Assembly (NCBI GenBank): GCA_964194845.1
Contig: CAXMNX010000058.1
Location: forward strand, 1 to 64,000
Direction: 5' to 3'
Length of the DNA stretch: 64,000 nt
From: CAXMNX01 sp964194845
GTDB taxonomy: Bacteria; Pseudomonadota; Alphaproteobacteria; Rhodobacterales; Rhodobacteraceae
Positions 24,010 through 32,071 of the stretch are shown here, piece after piece. Under the pieces are notes generated by a model. It was not told where the DNA came from and did no database searches. It worked only from the letters and a program-made list of their open reading frames with translations. Position 1 is the stretch's first letter, and each line of letters starts with the position of its first letter. Position numbers and translations under genes: made by a program.

Positions 24010-25424
24010 AACAATTGCCGCCCAATGGTATTGACGATGCGCCGCTTGCCTGTGCCGCAGAATATGGCCGAACCTTCCGTCAGAAGGTTCGGCCATTGCA
24101 TCCAACCGCCAGCGCCGATGATCTGCGTCGGGCATTCGCGATCCCACTACCGGATGACAAACGTGCCGGGACCGAGGTCATCCAGGCGCTGATCGAAGCT
24201 GCCGAGCCGGGTCTGGTGGGAAACACCGACCCGAATTTTTTCGCCTGGGTCATGGGAAGCTCAGACCCGGTCGGTGTCGCCGCTGACTGGTTGACGTCGA
24301 TCTGGGGTCAGAACGCGGCAATCTTTCAAACCTCTCCGGCGGCGGCGATCGCGGAAGAGGCTGTGGCCGGTTGGCTGCTCGATCTGCTCGATTTGCCGCG
24401 CGAATGCTCTGTCGGATTGGTAACCGGGGCCACGATGGCGGCTTTCGTTGGTCTTGCCGCCGCACGCAGCGAGGTTTTGGCGCGGGCAGGTTGCGATTTC
24501 GAGAAAACCGGCCTGCAAGGCGCGCCGCTGGTGCGGATATACGCCAGCGATGATGCGCATACGACCAACTTTGCCGCACTTCGCCACCTTGGCTTCGGCG
24601 AGCCCAATATCATCCGCATCCCATCTGACGATCAGGGCTTGATGGGCATCGACGCGCTAACGCGAGCCATGGCAGCCACCGATGGCCCGAAAATAGTCAT
24701 CGCGCAGGCGGGGCACATCAATTCGGGCGCGTTTGAGGATTTTAACGCCATCGCCGGTCTGGCGCGCCTGCACAATGCGTGGGTGCATGTGGATGGCGCA
24801 TTCGGACTATGGGCGCGCGTCTTGCCCGAAAATCAACCTCTCACGCAGGGTCTGGAACTTGCCGACAGCTGGTCAGTGGATGGACACAAATGGCTGCAAA
24901 TCCCTTACGATTCCGGGTTTGCGATTGTGCGGCACGCTGGCGCGCACAAGCGGGCGATGGACATCAGTGCTGGCTATCTCAACCAGTCGCCCGGCGATGG
25001 GCGAAACCCGACCGAATTCAATCCCGAATTGTCACGCCGTGCGCGCGGCTTCGCTGCATGGGCGGTTTTCCAGTCGCTCGGGCGTTCGGGGGTGAAAGAG
25101 ATCTTCTCGCAGCATTGCACGGCTGCCACGCGCCTTGCGTCGGAATTGCGCGGCCTGAAGGGTTTGGTGCTACAGAATAAGGTTGACCTGAACCAGATCG
25201 TTCTTGGCGCCGAGGCCCAGAATAATAGGGCGCAGTCCGACCAGCAGATCAGCGAACTCGCTGATTCTCTGAACCGTGACCATGGCGTATTCGTCCGCCA
25301 GGCAACATGGAAAGGTCAGATGGTGCTGCGGATCTCGGTGATTTCGCAGGGATCAGATTGTGCGCATATCGTGAAACTGGCGAATGCAATACGAACTTCC
25401 TGGGCAGAGATCGCCGCCCGATAG
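24006..25424 (+). CDS. Group II PLP-dependent amino-acid decarboxylase-like protein
   Basis: 472 aa from the ATG at 24006, which overlaps the upstream TGA by 4 bp (ATGA); the frame also opens at 23991. The fold-type I decarboxylase pattern is clear: NTDPNFFAWVMGSSDPVG, GLVTGATMAAFVGLAAAR, NSGAFEDFNAIAGLARLHNAWVHVDGAFGLW, and the PLP lysine in WSVDGHKWLQIPYDSGFA (K295). Substrate not evident; the family includes decarboxylases of glutamate, aromatic amino acids and cysteine sulfinate. Coupling to a cysteine synthase-glutaredoxin chain suggests a sulfur amino acid or cysteine-derived compound as substrate, which is inference. Confidence 0.82.
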   Translation: MKQLPPNGIDDAPLACAAEYGRTFRQKVRPLHPTASADDLRRAFAIPLPDDKRAGTEVIQALIEAAEPGLVGNTDPNFFAWVMGSSDPVGVAADWLTSIWGQNAAIFQTSPAAAIAEEAVAGWLLDLLDLPRECSVGLVTGATMAAFVGLAAARSEVLARAGCDFEKTGLQGAPLVRIYASDDAHTTNFAALRHLGFGEPNIIRIPSDDQGLMGIDALTRAMAATDGPKIVIAQAGHINSGAFEDFNAIAGLARLHNAWVHVDGAFGLWARVLPENQPLTQGLELADSWSVDGHKWLQIPYDSGFAIVRHAGAHKRAMDISAGYLNQSPGDGRNPTEFNPELSRRARGFAAWAVFQSLGRSGVKEIFSQHCTAATRLASELRGLKGLVLQNKVDLNQIVLGAEAQNNRAQSDQQISELADSLNRDHGVFVRQATWKGQMVLRISVISQGSDCAHIVKLANAIRTSWAEIAAR

Positions 25425-25437
25425 CAGTCGCCAGCGC

Positions 25438-26340
25438 CTAGATCGACTTTACCATCCGATTGCGCCGACGATCCCGCAAGACGACCAATAATCCGCCAAC
25501 CGCGATCAATATCGCACCCGGGAACATGTCATTTACCGGTGCCTCGCCAAAGAATATCCAGCCAAAAAAGAAAGCCATCGGAATTCCGAAATAGCTGAAC
25601 GGGGCAAGATTACTTTGCTCGGTCATCCGGTAGGAGATGACCAAAAATAACACGGCTGTTCCACCAAACCCGCCCATAGCTGCGATCCAACGAAGATCAG
25701 ACTGGCTTTGAATTGGGGTAAACCCACCAAGGAAAATCGCCAGCGCCAAAGAACCTGCGACCGCGAAGACCGAGGAATAGAGGTTTGCCAGAGCACTTGG
25801 AACATCCGCGTCGATAAGCCGTGCCGAAACGCCAACAAGCGCATAAAGTGCCGCCGCACCCAGCGGCAGAAGCGAGTCCAATGTGAACGTCTCGCGCCCC
25901 GGGCCAACCACCATCAAAACGCCGACAAAACCGACCAATACCGCCGTCCAACGGATCACCCCGACCCGTTCCCCCAACAAAATTACCGCAAACCCGGTCA
26001 TGAAAAGTGCGCCCGAATAGGAAATGGTTGTCGCACTGGCAAAAGCGATCCGGCCCAGTGACAGATAGAACATGAACTGCGCGAAGGTGACGATCAGACC
26101 GCGCGAGCAGATCAATACCCATTGGCGCACCTTGATACGACGGCCACCCCGGTGCCAGGCAGGGGACGACCAAAGCGCGATGACGGCGGGAATTGTTCCG
26201 AAGATGTTGCGATATACGGACAGTTCCGCGGCACTATAGCTCGGCGACAAAAACTTGATCACCAACCCCATCAGATCGAAGAAAACAAGCGCCAGAAGGC
26301 TGAGAGCAATCGCGCGTGCGACGGTGCCAGACAGGATCAA
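25438..26340 (-). CDS. EamA/DMT-family transporter (downstream copy)
   Basis: 300 aa from a TTG at 26340 that overlaps the upstream TGA (TTGA); an ATG at 26403 inside the previous gene is the alternative. About ten hydrophobic segments in two EamA repeats are visible (RAIALSLLALVFFDLMGLVIKF first; ILIAVGGLLVVLRDRR last). EamA proteins export or import metabolites such as amino acids and nucleosides; the substrate is unknown. It is the last gene of the leftward YciI-malonyl-CoA decarboxylase-EamA-EamA operon and converges on the PLP decarboxylase gene with a 13-bp gap. Confidence 0.8.
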   Translation of the reverse strand: MILSGTVARAIALSLLALVFFDLMGLVIKFLSPSYSAAELSVYRNIFGTIPAVIALWSSPAWHRGGRRIKVRQWVLICSRGLIVTFAQFMFYLSLGRIAFASATTISYSGALFMTGFAVILLGERVGVIRWTAVLVGFVGVLMVVGPGRETFTLDSLLPLGAAALYALVGVSARLIDADVPSALANLYSSVFAVAGSLALAIFLGGFTPIQSQSDLRWIAAMGGFGGTAVLFLVISYRMTEQSNLAPFSYFGIPMAFFFGWIFFGEAPVNDMFPGAILIAVGGLLVVLRDRRRNRMVKSI

Positions 26341-27347
26341 CGGGTTTTTCCCGACAGATCGGCATCTGCCAAAACTTCTGAACGACCCTGCGTGTTGCTC
26401 CACAAAGCTGGCGTCACCAACCCACCTGTTGCCAGATCAGTTCGGAAAACCTTTCGCCGCGTTCCAGAAACTGCGTTGCCGATGATCGCCGCAAGCAGCA
26501 GGCAGCCACCGAGAAGCGTGTTGATCGTTGCGGTTTCGCCGAGAAACAGCCAGACCCACAGCGGTCCAAGCAGGACTTCGGCCAAAGACAAGAGCGCCAG
26601 TTCCGCGGCAGGCAGGGTTTTTGATCCAAGGGTGTATAGGACCAGCCCGGAACCCACCTGAAACACCCCCATTCCCATCGCAATGCCGCCATCACTTGCG
26701 GACAGCAGAAACGGCAAACCGAGGTTCCAGCAGATTGCTGACGTGATCAGAATTGCGAATATCCCGGACAGAAATACCGATGGAAGCATCTCACCCGATT
26801 TGCCCCAGCGAAGTGCGACAGTGAACACAGCAAATCCCAAGGCCGATCCGAGTGCGGCAAGGCTGCCCGCCATCGCAGCGCCTGCGAATTTGTCGGCAAC
26901 CATGATGCCAATGCCGATGATAGCGACAAAAATCGCAATCCAGGTGGCGCGTCGAACGGGCTCGTGCAGAGCAATCCTACCAAGGATGGCTGCCAGGAAC
27001 GGTGCCGATGCGAACAGCAGCATGGCGTTTGCAACCGATGTGGTTTGAATTGCGTAAATCGCCCCGGAATAGGCGGCCACCAATGATAACGCGGCAACCA
27101 CGCCGGGAAGACCCGACCGGCGCGCTAGCTGGAACGGGTTTTTGCGAGACCGGATGAGGATCACAAAATATAGGAAAAATGTAAGGCTGACAGATCTATA
27201 GAGCAGGATTTGCCAGACTTCCGCGTCGTGGATGAGCCGGATGCCAAGCCCGACCGTCGACCACAGGACACCCGCCGCGAAGACGAACATCAGCCCCCGC
27301 CTGTGGTTTCGGCCCGCGTCCAAGCTGAGGCTGGCGTCCAGCATCAA
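26337..27347 (-). CDS. EamA/DMT-family transporter (upstream copy)
   Basis: 336 aa with ten predicted membrane helices in two EamA halves (GLMFVFAAGVLWSTVGLGIRLI; LPAAELALLSLAEVLLGPLWVWLFLGE is the diagnostic second-half segment). The C-terminal 40 residues are hydrophilic. It is coupled to a second, divergent EamA copy immediately downstream. The two do not look like a recent duplication, so they may form a heteromeric pair or have separate substrates. 138 bp separate it from the malonyl-CoA decarboxylase stop; that gap holds no supported gene. Confidence 0.82.
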   Translation of the reverse strand: MMLDASLSLDAGRNHRRGLMFVFAAGVLWSTVGLGIRLIHDAEVWQILLYRSVSLTFFLYFVILIRSRKNPFQLARRSGLPGVVAALSLVAAYSGAIYAIQTTSVANAMLLFASAPFLAAILGRIALHEPVRRATWIAIFVAIIGIGIMVADKFAGAAMAGSLAALGSALGFAVFTVALRWGKSGEMLPSVFLSGIFAILITSAICWNLGLPFLLSASDGGIAMGMGVFQVGSGLVLYTLGSKTLPAAELALLSLAEVLLGPLWVWLFLGETATINTLLGGCLLLAAIIGNAVSGTRRKVFRTDLATGGLVTPALWSNTQGRSEVLADADLSGKTR

Positions 27348-27485
27348 AGAATCCTGCGAAGCAATTCGATCCCGAAGGCGTAGCCGTGAATGGATGCCGC
27401 CGACCCTCTGTTCGCGACCTCAATTGTCGTGAGGGCCTTAATCGTGCGGGGCGAGATAAAGTCCGCAAGTTTAGTCCTCAGGTTA

Positions 27486-28754
27486 TCAGTCGGCTTTGCG
27501 GTTATTTTTTTGAATTTGCGCACCTTGTCTGGCCAGCGCGCGAACGGGGTTCGAAGCAGCGACTTTCTTTTTCGCTGAAAGCAATCGCAGGTTTTCTGTA
27601 ATGGCCTTAAATTCGTAGGCGTAATTGACCATGGCTCCGAACGATTGCGCCAAACCGTTTGCTGACAGGTCGGCGTCAGCGTGGATCGCGCGGATCTGCG
27701 CGCCGTTCTGCAAGTGAAATCGCGCAACCGGATCAAAGGGCTCTTGGGCGTCGTTTCTCACTTGTGTCAGATAATAGGCGGCTAGTTTCCGGACCACCGC
27801 CGGGTCGCCATTCTTTGTCGAAATGCCGCAGCTGTCGAGCCAGTGGCACAGTTTTGGTATCGGCGACAGCGTCACGAAATTCGAGATCCCAGGCAATTCC
27901 ATCGAAAGGTCGCGCACAACTTGCTTGATCAACGAATTTCCAAAGGAGATCCCGGTCAAGCCTTTCTGGCAATTCGAGATGGAGTAAAAAACCGCTGAAT
28001 CAGCGGCACTGGCATCCAAGACTTCACGTTTGTCCGTCAAAACATCCTGGATTGAGCTTGGCACGCCCTTTGCAAGTGCGACCTCGACAAAGATCAGCGG
28101 TTCGTCGGGCATTGCCGGGTGAAAGAACGCAAAGCACCTGCGGTCGCCGGGGTGCAACCTGCGACGCAGCTCGTCCCAGGTCTCGATCTCATGCACGGCC
28201 TCGTAGGCGATGATTTTTTCAAGAATCGAGGCAGGGCTGTCCCAGGTGATCTGGCGCATGACCAGAAACCCACGGTTGAACCACGCGCGAAACATAAGCT
28301 TGAAGTCGGTGTCGGTTCGCGCAAGATCTGGATCTTCGCGCATTTGTGCGCGCAGGTCGGCCCGCATTCGCACCAGCACCGCAGTCGCGCCCGGTGGCTG
28401 GTTCAGGCGCCTCAGAAGCTCATATCGTTTGGGTTCAGTCGCGCGCGCCAACCGGTGGTAGTTTTGCGGTGACGTGTCTGCTGCATAGGCTTTGGCGGCT
28501 GCCAATAATTCGTCTGTGTCGACGTCCAGGCCATCATTCAAATGCCGAAAGAACGCAACTTTCCCTTCCGCATCCAGTTCGGCATAGCAATTGAGGATGT
28601 CAGCCGCCGACGCCAGATTGGACACTTCTGTCTGCTCTTCGAGAAGGGCCTCGCAGAGACGATCCAAAGAGCCATTGCCAGGCCCTTTCAACAAACGGCG
28701 CGGGCGCTCCAGTAGCGTGCTGAGCATGTCGCCCAGATAACTTGTTCTAGCCAT
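27486..28754 (-). CDS. Malonyl-CoA decarboxylase
   Basis: 422 aa, the family length. It decarboxylates malonyl-CoA to acetyl-CoA in the cytoplasm, as in malonate use or fatty-acid control. The N-terminal helical domain (about residues 1-150) is followed by the acetyltransferase-like catalytic domain: CFAFFHPAMPDEPLIFVEVAL, SISNCQKGLTGISFGNSLIKQV, FVTLSPIPKLCHWL (Ser of the LSPIP motif) and FHLQNGAQIRAIHADADLS (catalytic His region). The start lies 10 bp after the YciI-like stop. No malonyl-CoA synthetase or malonate transporter of the classic mat cluster is adjacent. Confidence 0.93.
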   Translation of the reverse strand: MARTSYLGDMLSTLLERPRRLLKGPGNGSLDRLCEALLEEQTEVSNLASAADILNCYAELDAEGKVAFFRHLNDGLDVDTDELLAAAKAYAADTSPQNYHRLARATEPKRYELLRRLNQPPGATAVLVRMRADLRAQMREDPDLARTDTDFKLMFRAWFNRGFLVMRQITWDSPASILEKIIAYEAVHEIETWDELRRRLHPGDRRCFAFFHPAMPDEPLIFVEVALAKGVPSSIQDVLTDKREVLDASAADSAVFYSISNCQKGLTGISFGNSLIKQVVRDLSMELPGISNFVTLSPIPKLCHWLDSCGISTKNGDPAVVRKLAAYYLTQVRNDAQEPFDPVARFHLQNGAQIRAIHADADLSANGLAQSFGAMVNYAYEFKAITENLRLLSAKKKVAASNPVRALARQGAQIQKNNRKAD

Positions 28755-28764
28755 CGGGTGTCCG

Positions 28765-29151
28765 TCAGCTCAGCTTGGCAAGGCCGGTCGACAGCCCGAC
28801 TGAGACGTTTAGACTGCCTTCGTTTACCAACCATTTACGCAAAATGAACTTGCGCGCGCCGGATCTGTGCATTGGGTCGCTTTCGGCGATCTGCTGCGCG
28901 TCTTCCTGTGATTTGGCCCGATAGATGATCATTCCAACTCCGTTCATGTTTTCACCGCTTTCATCCGAGACTGGCCCAGCCAATACCAATCGCCCGTCTT
29001 CTTCAAGCGAACGTTGATAGGCCAGGTGATCCGGAAGCGCTGCTTTCACCGCCTCGGGATCGCCGTCGGGCGTCGATTGAACCACAAACAGCTCCAGCGC
29101 CAACGCCCCACGTTCCTTCGCCTGACTCTTGTACTCCGTCCATGCGACCAT
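28765..29151 (-). CDS. YciI-family small protein
   Basis: 128 aa from the ATG at 29151, whose AAAGGA lies eight bases upstream; the frame stays open to 29340. It has the ferredoxin-like YciI pattern: LELFVVQSTPDGDPEA, DHLAYQRSLEEDGRLVLAGPVSD (the conserved H-x-x-(Y)-L and D/G-L-AGP elements), and AESDPMHRSGARKFILRKW. YciI relatives include enzymes of aromatic or chlorinated compound breakdown and stand-alone proteins of unknown role. First gene of the leftward operon, and divergent to the nitroreductase operon. Confidence 0.8.
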   Translation of the reverse strand: MVAWTEYKSQAKERGALALELFVVQSTPDGDPEAVKAALPDHLAYQRSLEEDGRLVLAGPVSDESGENMNGVGMIIYRAKSQEDAQQIAESDPMHRSGARKFILRKWLVNEGSLNVSVGLSTGLAKLS

Positions 29152-29195
29152 CGAGATTCCTTTCATTGCCGACCCATCCAAAATATCGATTTTAT

Positions 29196-29207
29196 TTGAC
29201 AAGTCAA
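29196..29207. promoter_or_regulatory. Perfect palindrome TTGAC-AA-GTCAA in divergent promoter
   Basis: TTGACAAGTCAA is a 12-bp inverted repeat (TTGAC/GTCAA, AA centre) in the AT-rich gap between the YciI operon and the nitroreductase operon. Position and symmetry suit an operator for a dimeric regulator, possibly the FCD-type GntR protein encoded at 34275-34943. TTGAC could also be read as a -35 element. Confidence 0.4.
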
Positions 29208-29338
29208 AAAAAACTGGGCAAAAATTTTCTATCACTTGGAACCCACGGTGGGCCATGATTGCATTGACTGGGCATGACCTCGAAGCTGCGCGAGCTGCGG
29301 CCCAGGCAGCATTTCGCGATTTGAAAGCTCGTGTCGAC

Positions 29339-29920
29339 ATGCTCGACCAGGGCGCAATAGACCTGATTCTACAGGATGCCAGATCACATTATGCATGGCG
29401 TGACGAGCCCGTAAATCCAGAGATATTGCACAGGATTTACGAAGTTACTGCTGCCGGCCCCACAAGTATGAACGCCTGCCCGGCCCGGTTTCTATTCGTG
29501 ACATCGCCGGACGGCAAAGAACGGTTGGCGAAAGCGCTAAAAGCCACGAATATAGACAAAATGATAGGTGCGCCGGTCACCGCAATCATCGCCTACGACC
29601 TGGAGTTTTGGCGGCATCTGCCATTTCTGTTCCCCCACGAAGACAGACGCTCGCACTTTGAGGGCAAAGAAGCCCATTCCGAAGTCACGGCGTTTCGAAA
29701 CGGCACCCTTCAAGGCGCCTATTTCATGATTGCCGCGCGCGCACTTGGTTTGGATGTCGGCGCGATGTCGGGGTTTTCCAACGAAGTCGTCGATCAAGAG
29801 TTCTTTGCGGGCACGACGCTGAGGTCAAATTTTCTGTGCAACTTAGGTTATGCTGACGAAAGCGCGCTGTTCCAAAAACTACCGCGCTTCGCGTTTGACG
29901 AAGTTTGCTCGTTCGTGTGA
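29339..29920 (+). CDS. Nitroreductase-family protein (RutE/malonic semialdehyde reductase-like)
   Basis: 193 aa from the ATG at 29339, matching RutE-type length (about 196); in-frame ATGs at 29255 and 29129 would add residues without family similarity. FMN-binding and family features: ARSHYAWRDEPV, YEVTAAGPTSMNACPARFLFV, GAPVTAIIAYDLEFW, GAYFMIAARALGLDVGAMSGF. RutE-type enzymes reduce malonic semialdehyde or related aldehydes with flavin. The role here is uncertain. It is the first gene of a six-gene operon ending in a ring-cleavage dioxygenase. Confidence 0.85.
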   Translation: MLDQGAIDLILQDARSHYAWRDEPVNPEILHRIYEVTAAGPTSMNACPARFLFVTSPDGKERLAKALKATNIDKMIGAPVTAIIAYDLEFWRHLPFLFPHEDRRSHFEGKEAHSEVTAFRNGTLQGAYFMIAARALGLDVGAMSGFSNEVVDQEFFAGTTLRSNFLCNLGYADESALFQKLPRFAFDEVCSFV

Positions 29921-29927
29921 GGGATCC

Positions 29928-30395
29928 ATGGTAATCCGGCAAAAAACAACTCTAACAGTCAAGCTAACCGGCCGTGGCACAAGCCATGCCCGCAGCGAGG
30001 TCGACGTGGACGTGGACGTGGACGGCCAGAATGTGGTGATCGACGAACCCGTCGCAAGAGGCGGGACCGGCGAGGGCCCCTCGCCGACCGCGACTGCCTA
30101 TTCCGCCCTGATCGGCTGCACAAACGTCATTGGGAACAAGTGTGCCGACAAGCTCGGTGTCGACATCGGACATCTGACGTTTGAGATGGAGGTCGACTTT
30201 GACCGTCGCGGCGTGCTTTTGATGGAAGAAGTGGACATTCCGTTCAAGGCGATCCGTCTCAACGTCGCGGTCGGTGGGCCCGCCAGCGAGGCAGAGATTG
30301 CCCAGGTCGCCGCTGAGACACAAAAATACTGTCCAATCTCAAAACTTTACGAGAAATCCGGCACCAATCTGACGGTGATCTGGACGAAGGTCTGA
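29928..30395 (+). CDS. OsmC-family peroxiredoxin-like protein
   Basis: 155 aa. OsmC fold: SPTATAYSALIGCTNVIGNKCAD (the redox Cys in GCTN and the central helix) and the second Cys in TQKYCPISKLYEKSG. This Cys pair reduces organic hydroperoxides in classic OsmC/Ohr, though the spacing and sequence place it with the YhfA-like branch of unclear substrate. A run of alternating Asp-Val (DVDVDVDG) at residues 25-32 is unusual. It starts 8 bp after the nitroreductase stop, so the two are co-transcribed. Confidence 0.83.
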   Translation: MVIRQKTTLTVKLTGRGTSHARSEVDVDVDVDGQNVVIDEPVARGGTGEGPSPTATAYSALIGCTNVIGNKCADKLGVDIGHLTFEMEVDFDRRGVLLMEEVDIPFKAIRLNVAVGGPASEAEIAQVAAETQKYCPISKLYEKSGTNLTVIWTKV

Positions 30396-30418
30396 ACGAA
30401 ATCAAGGGAGGAAGATCA

Positions 30419-31501
30419 ATGATCATGCAATTTACTCGACAAGCTGCGATTGGCCTGGCACTGGCCATGGCCGCAGGACCAGCAATGGCGACCGAAACCA
30501 TCAAGGCGGTTGTCATCGACGGCTATCCGGCGCGCGCACTTTGGGTCAAGGAGTTCACGAACTTCTTCATCCCCGAAGTTGACAAGCGTCTGGCGGCATC
30601 CGGCAACTACGCGATGGAGTGGCAGGAAAGCTATGGCGGCGCGATCGTGAAACCAAAGGGCGTGCTCGAAGGGATCGAGCTTGGACTCGGCGACATTGGC
30701 ATTGTCACCACGATATTCCACAATTCCAAGCTGCCCAGTCAGGCAATTTCCGCTGTGACGCCATTCATTGCAGCCGATGCGCGCGCAGTGGCGAAGGCAG
30801 TTGACGAGATCGCGAAGGAATTTCCGACCATGCAGAACGAATTTGCCGCTCAGAACCAGGTGTATCTGGCGACCGGCGTTGTTCTGGACACGTACCAGCT
30901 GTTTTCTAAAAACCCGATCAACTCGCTGAAAGACATCGAAGGCGCCAAGGTGGCCGGTGCCGGTATGAACCTGCGCTATCTTGAGGGCATTCCGGGTGCG
31001 GCCGGTGTGCGCGGAGGTCTGACTGATTTCTACAATATGTTACAAACCGGTCTGGTCGAGCATGCGATGCTGTGGCCGGAAGCCGCCAAAACTTTCAAGA
31101 TCGCCGAAGTGGCACCATACATGCTGAGCGTTGATCTGGGCGCGGTGAATACCAAAACAGTCACGGTCAATAAAGACTACTGGGATGGTCTGCCCGATGA
31201 AGTCAAAGACGTCCTGAAAGCAGTCGCCGTGGATTATCGTGATCACGTCGCGGGCCTTGCAATGGATCGCGCCGCTGCCAGCCGCGACGCCTATGTGGCA
31301 TCCGGCGGAACTGTCGTGGAAATGGACGCCGAAGGGCGCGCCGCATGGGCCAATTCCATGCCCAATATCGCATCGGAATGGGCCGCAAGTCTGGACGCAA
31401 AGGGCGAGCCCGGATCGGATATGCTGAACGCATATATGGGTAAACTGGCCGAAGCGGGTTATTTGCCTGTGCGTGACTGGGCGGCGGAAATGTCCAATTA
31501 A
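30419..31501 (+). CDS. dctP: TRAP transporter substrate-binding protein (DctP family)
   Basis: 360 aa with a Sec signal peptide (FTRQAAIGLALAMAAGPAMA, cut before TET). The mature domain follows the DctP pattern: IEGAKVAGAGMNLRYLEGIPGA contains the substrate-contacting region, and YMLSVDLGAVNTKTVTVNKDYWDGLPDEVKDVL is a hallmark. It binds an organic acid in the periplasm for the DctQM permease encoded directly downstream. The strong ribosome site GGGAGGAAGATCA precedes the start. Context (hydroxyquinol-type dioxygenase) suggests an aromatic or ring-cleavage acid as ligand, which is inference. Confidence 0.9.
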   Translation: MIMQFTRQAAIGLALAMAAGPAMATETIKAVVIDGYPARALWVKEFTNFFIPEVDKRLAASGNYAMEWQESYGGAIVKPKGVLEGIELGLGDIGIVTTIFHNSKLPSQAISAVTPFIAADARAVAKAVDEIAKEFPTMQNEFAAQNQVYLATGVVLDTYQLFSKNPINSLKDIEGAKVAGAGMNLRYLEGIPGAAGVRGGLTDFYNMLQTGLVEHAMLWPEAAKTFKIAEVAPYMLSVDLGAVNTKTVTVNKDYWDGLPDEVKDVLKAVAVDYRDHVAGLAMDRAAASRDAYVASGGTVVEMDAEGRAAWANSMPNIASEWAASLDAKGEPGSDMLNAYMGKLAEAGYLPVRDWAAEMSN

Positions 31502-31519
31502 TCGGACGGCTTTGCGGAT

Positions 31520-32071
31520 ATGAAAAATGCCTTCGATGGCACCCTGAGAATTGCCAACGGCATCGCCATTTCGGCGAATGTCGTTGGCACTTTGGTTGTT
31601 CTGGCGCTTGTCGGTCTGGTGAATTACGACGTCATCGCGCGCGGCTTTTTCAATTCGCCGTTCCTGGGCGCGGTCGAACTGGTTCAGTTCTCACTGGTGC
31701 TGATCGTTTTTCTTCAGCTTCCGGATGTGGTGCGGGTCAACAGGTTGGCCGCTTCGGACGGGTTTCAGATCGTGATCGGCAAGCGGTTCCCAGGCTTCAC
31801 ACGAAACTTGCGCCGGGCCATCGATCTGCTTTCGGCCGTCTTTATGGGCCTGATCGCCATCGCGATTTTCCCGGAATTCGTGAAAATGTGGGTGAGCCAG
31901 GATTACTTCGGCATCCCGGGCGTTTTCACCGCGCCGTGGTGGCCGGTTAAGCTGGTTATCTTGCTAAGCACCGCTTTGTGTACCGTGCTTTATGTCTTCA
32001 AGATCGTGAAGCCTGCCGACCGGATCACGATGATCAAACTGCTGCCGGAAACCGAGGATGACCCACGTTGA
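31520..32071 (+). CDS. dctQ: TRAP transporter small permease (DctQ family)
   Basis: 183 aa with four hydrophobic helices (NVVGTLVVLALVGLVNYDVI; VELVQFSLVLIVFLQL; LSAVFMGLIAIAIF; LVILLSTALCTVLYVF). This is the DctQ/YiaM layout of the small TRAP membrane subunit. It starts 18 bp after the binding-protein gene and overlaps the large permease start, so the three are coupled. Confidence 0.9.
   Translation: MKNAFDGTLRIANGIAISANVVGTLVVLALVGLVNYDVIARGFFNSPFLGAVELVQFSLVLIVFLQLPDVVRVNRLAASDGFQIVIGKRFPGFTRNLRRAIDLLSAVFMGLIAIAIFPEFVKMWVSQDYFGIPGVFTAPWWPVKLVILLSTALCTVLYVFKIVKPADRITMIKLLPETEDDPR

Noticed and set aside
27344..27736. 130-codon frame spanning the gap between malonyl-CoA decarboxylase and the EamA gene, possible frameshifted tail
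   Set aside because: Malonyl-CoA decarboxylase is already at family length and this frame has no recognisable domain or start.
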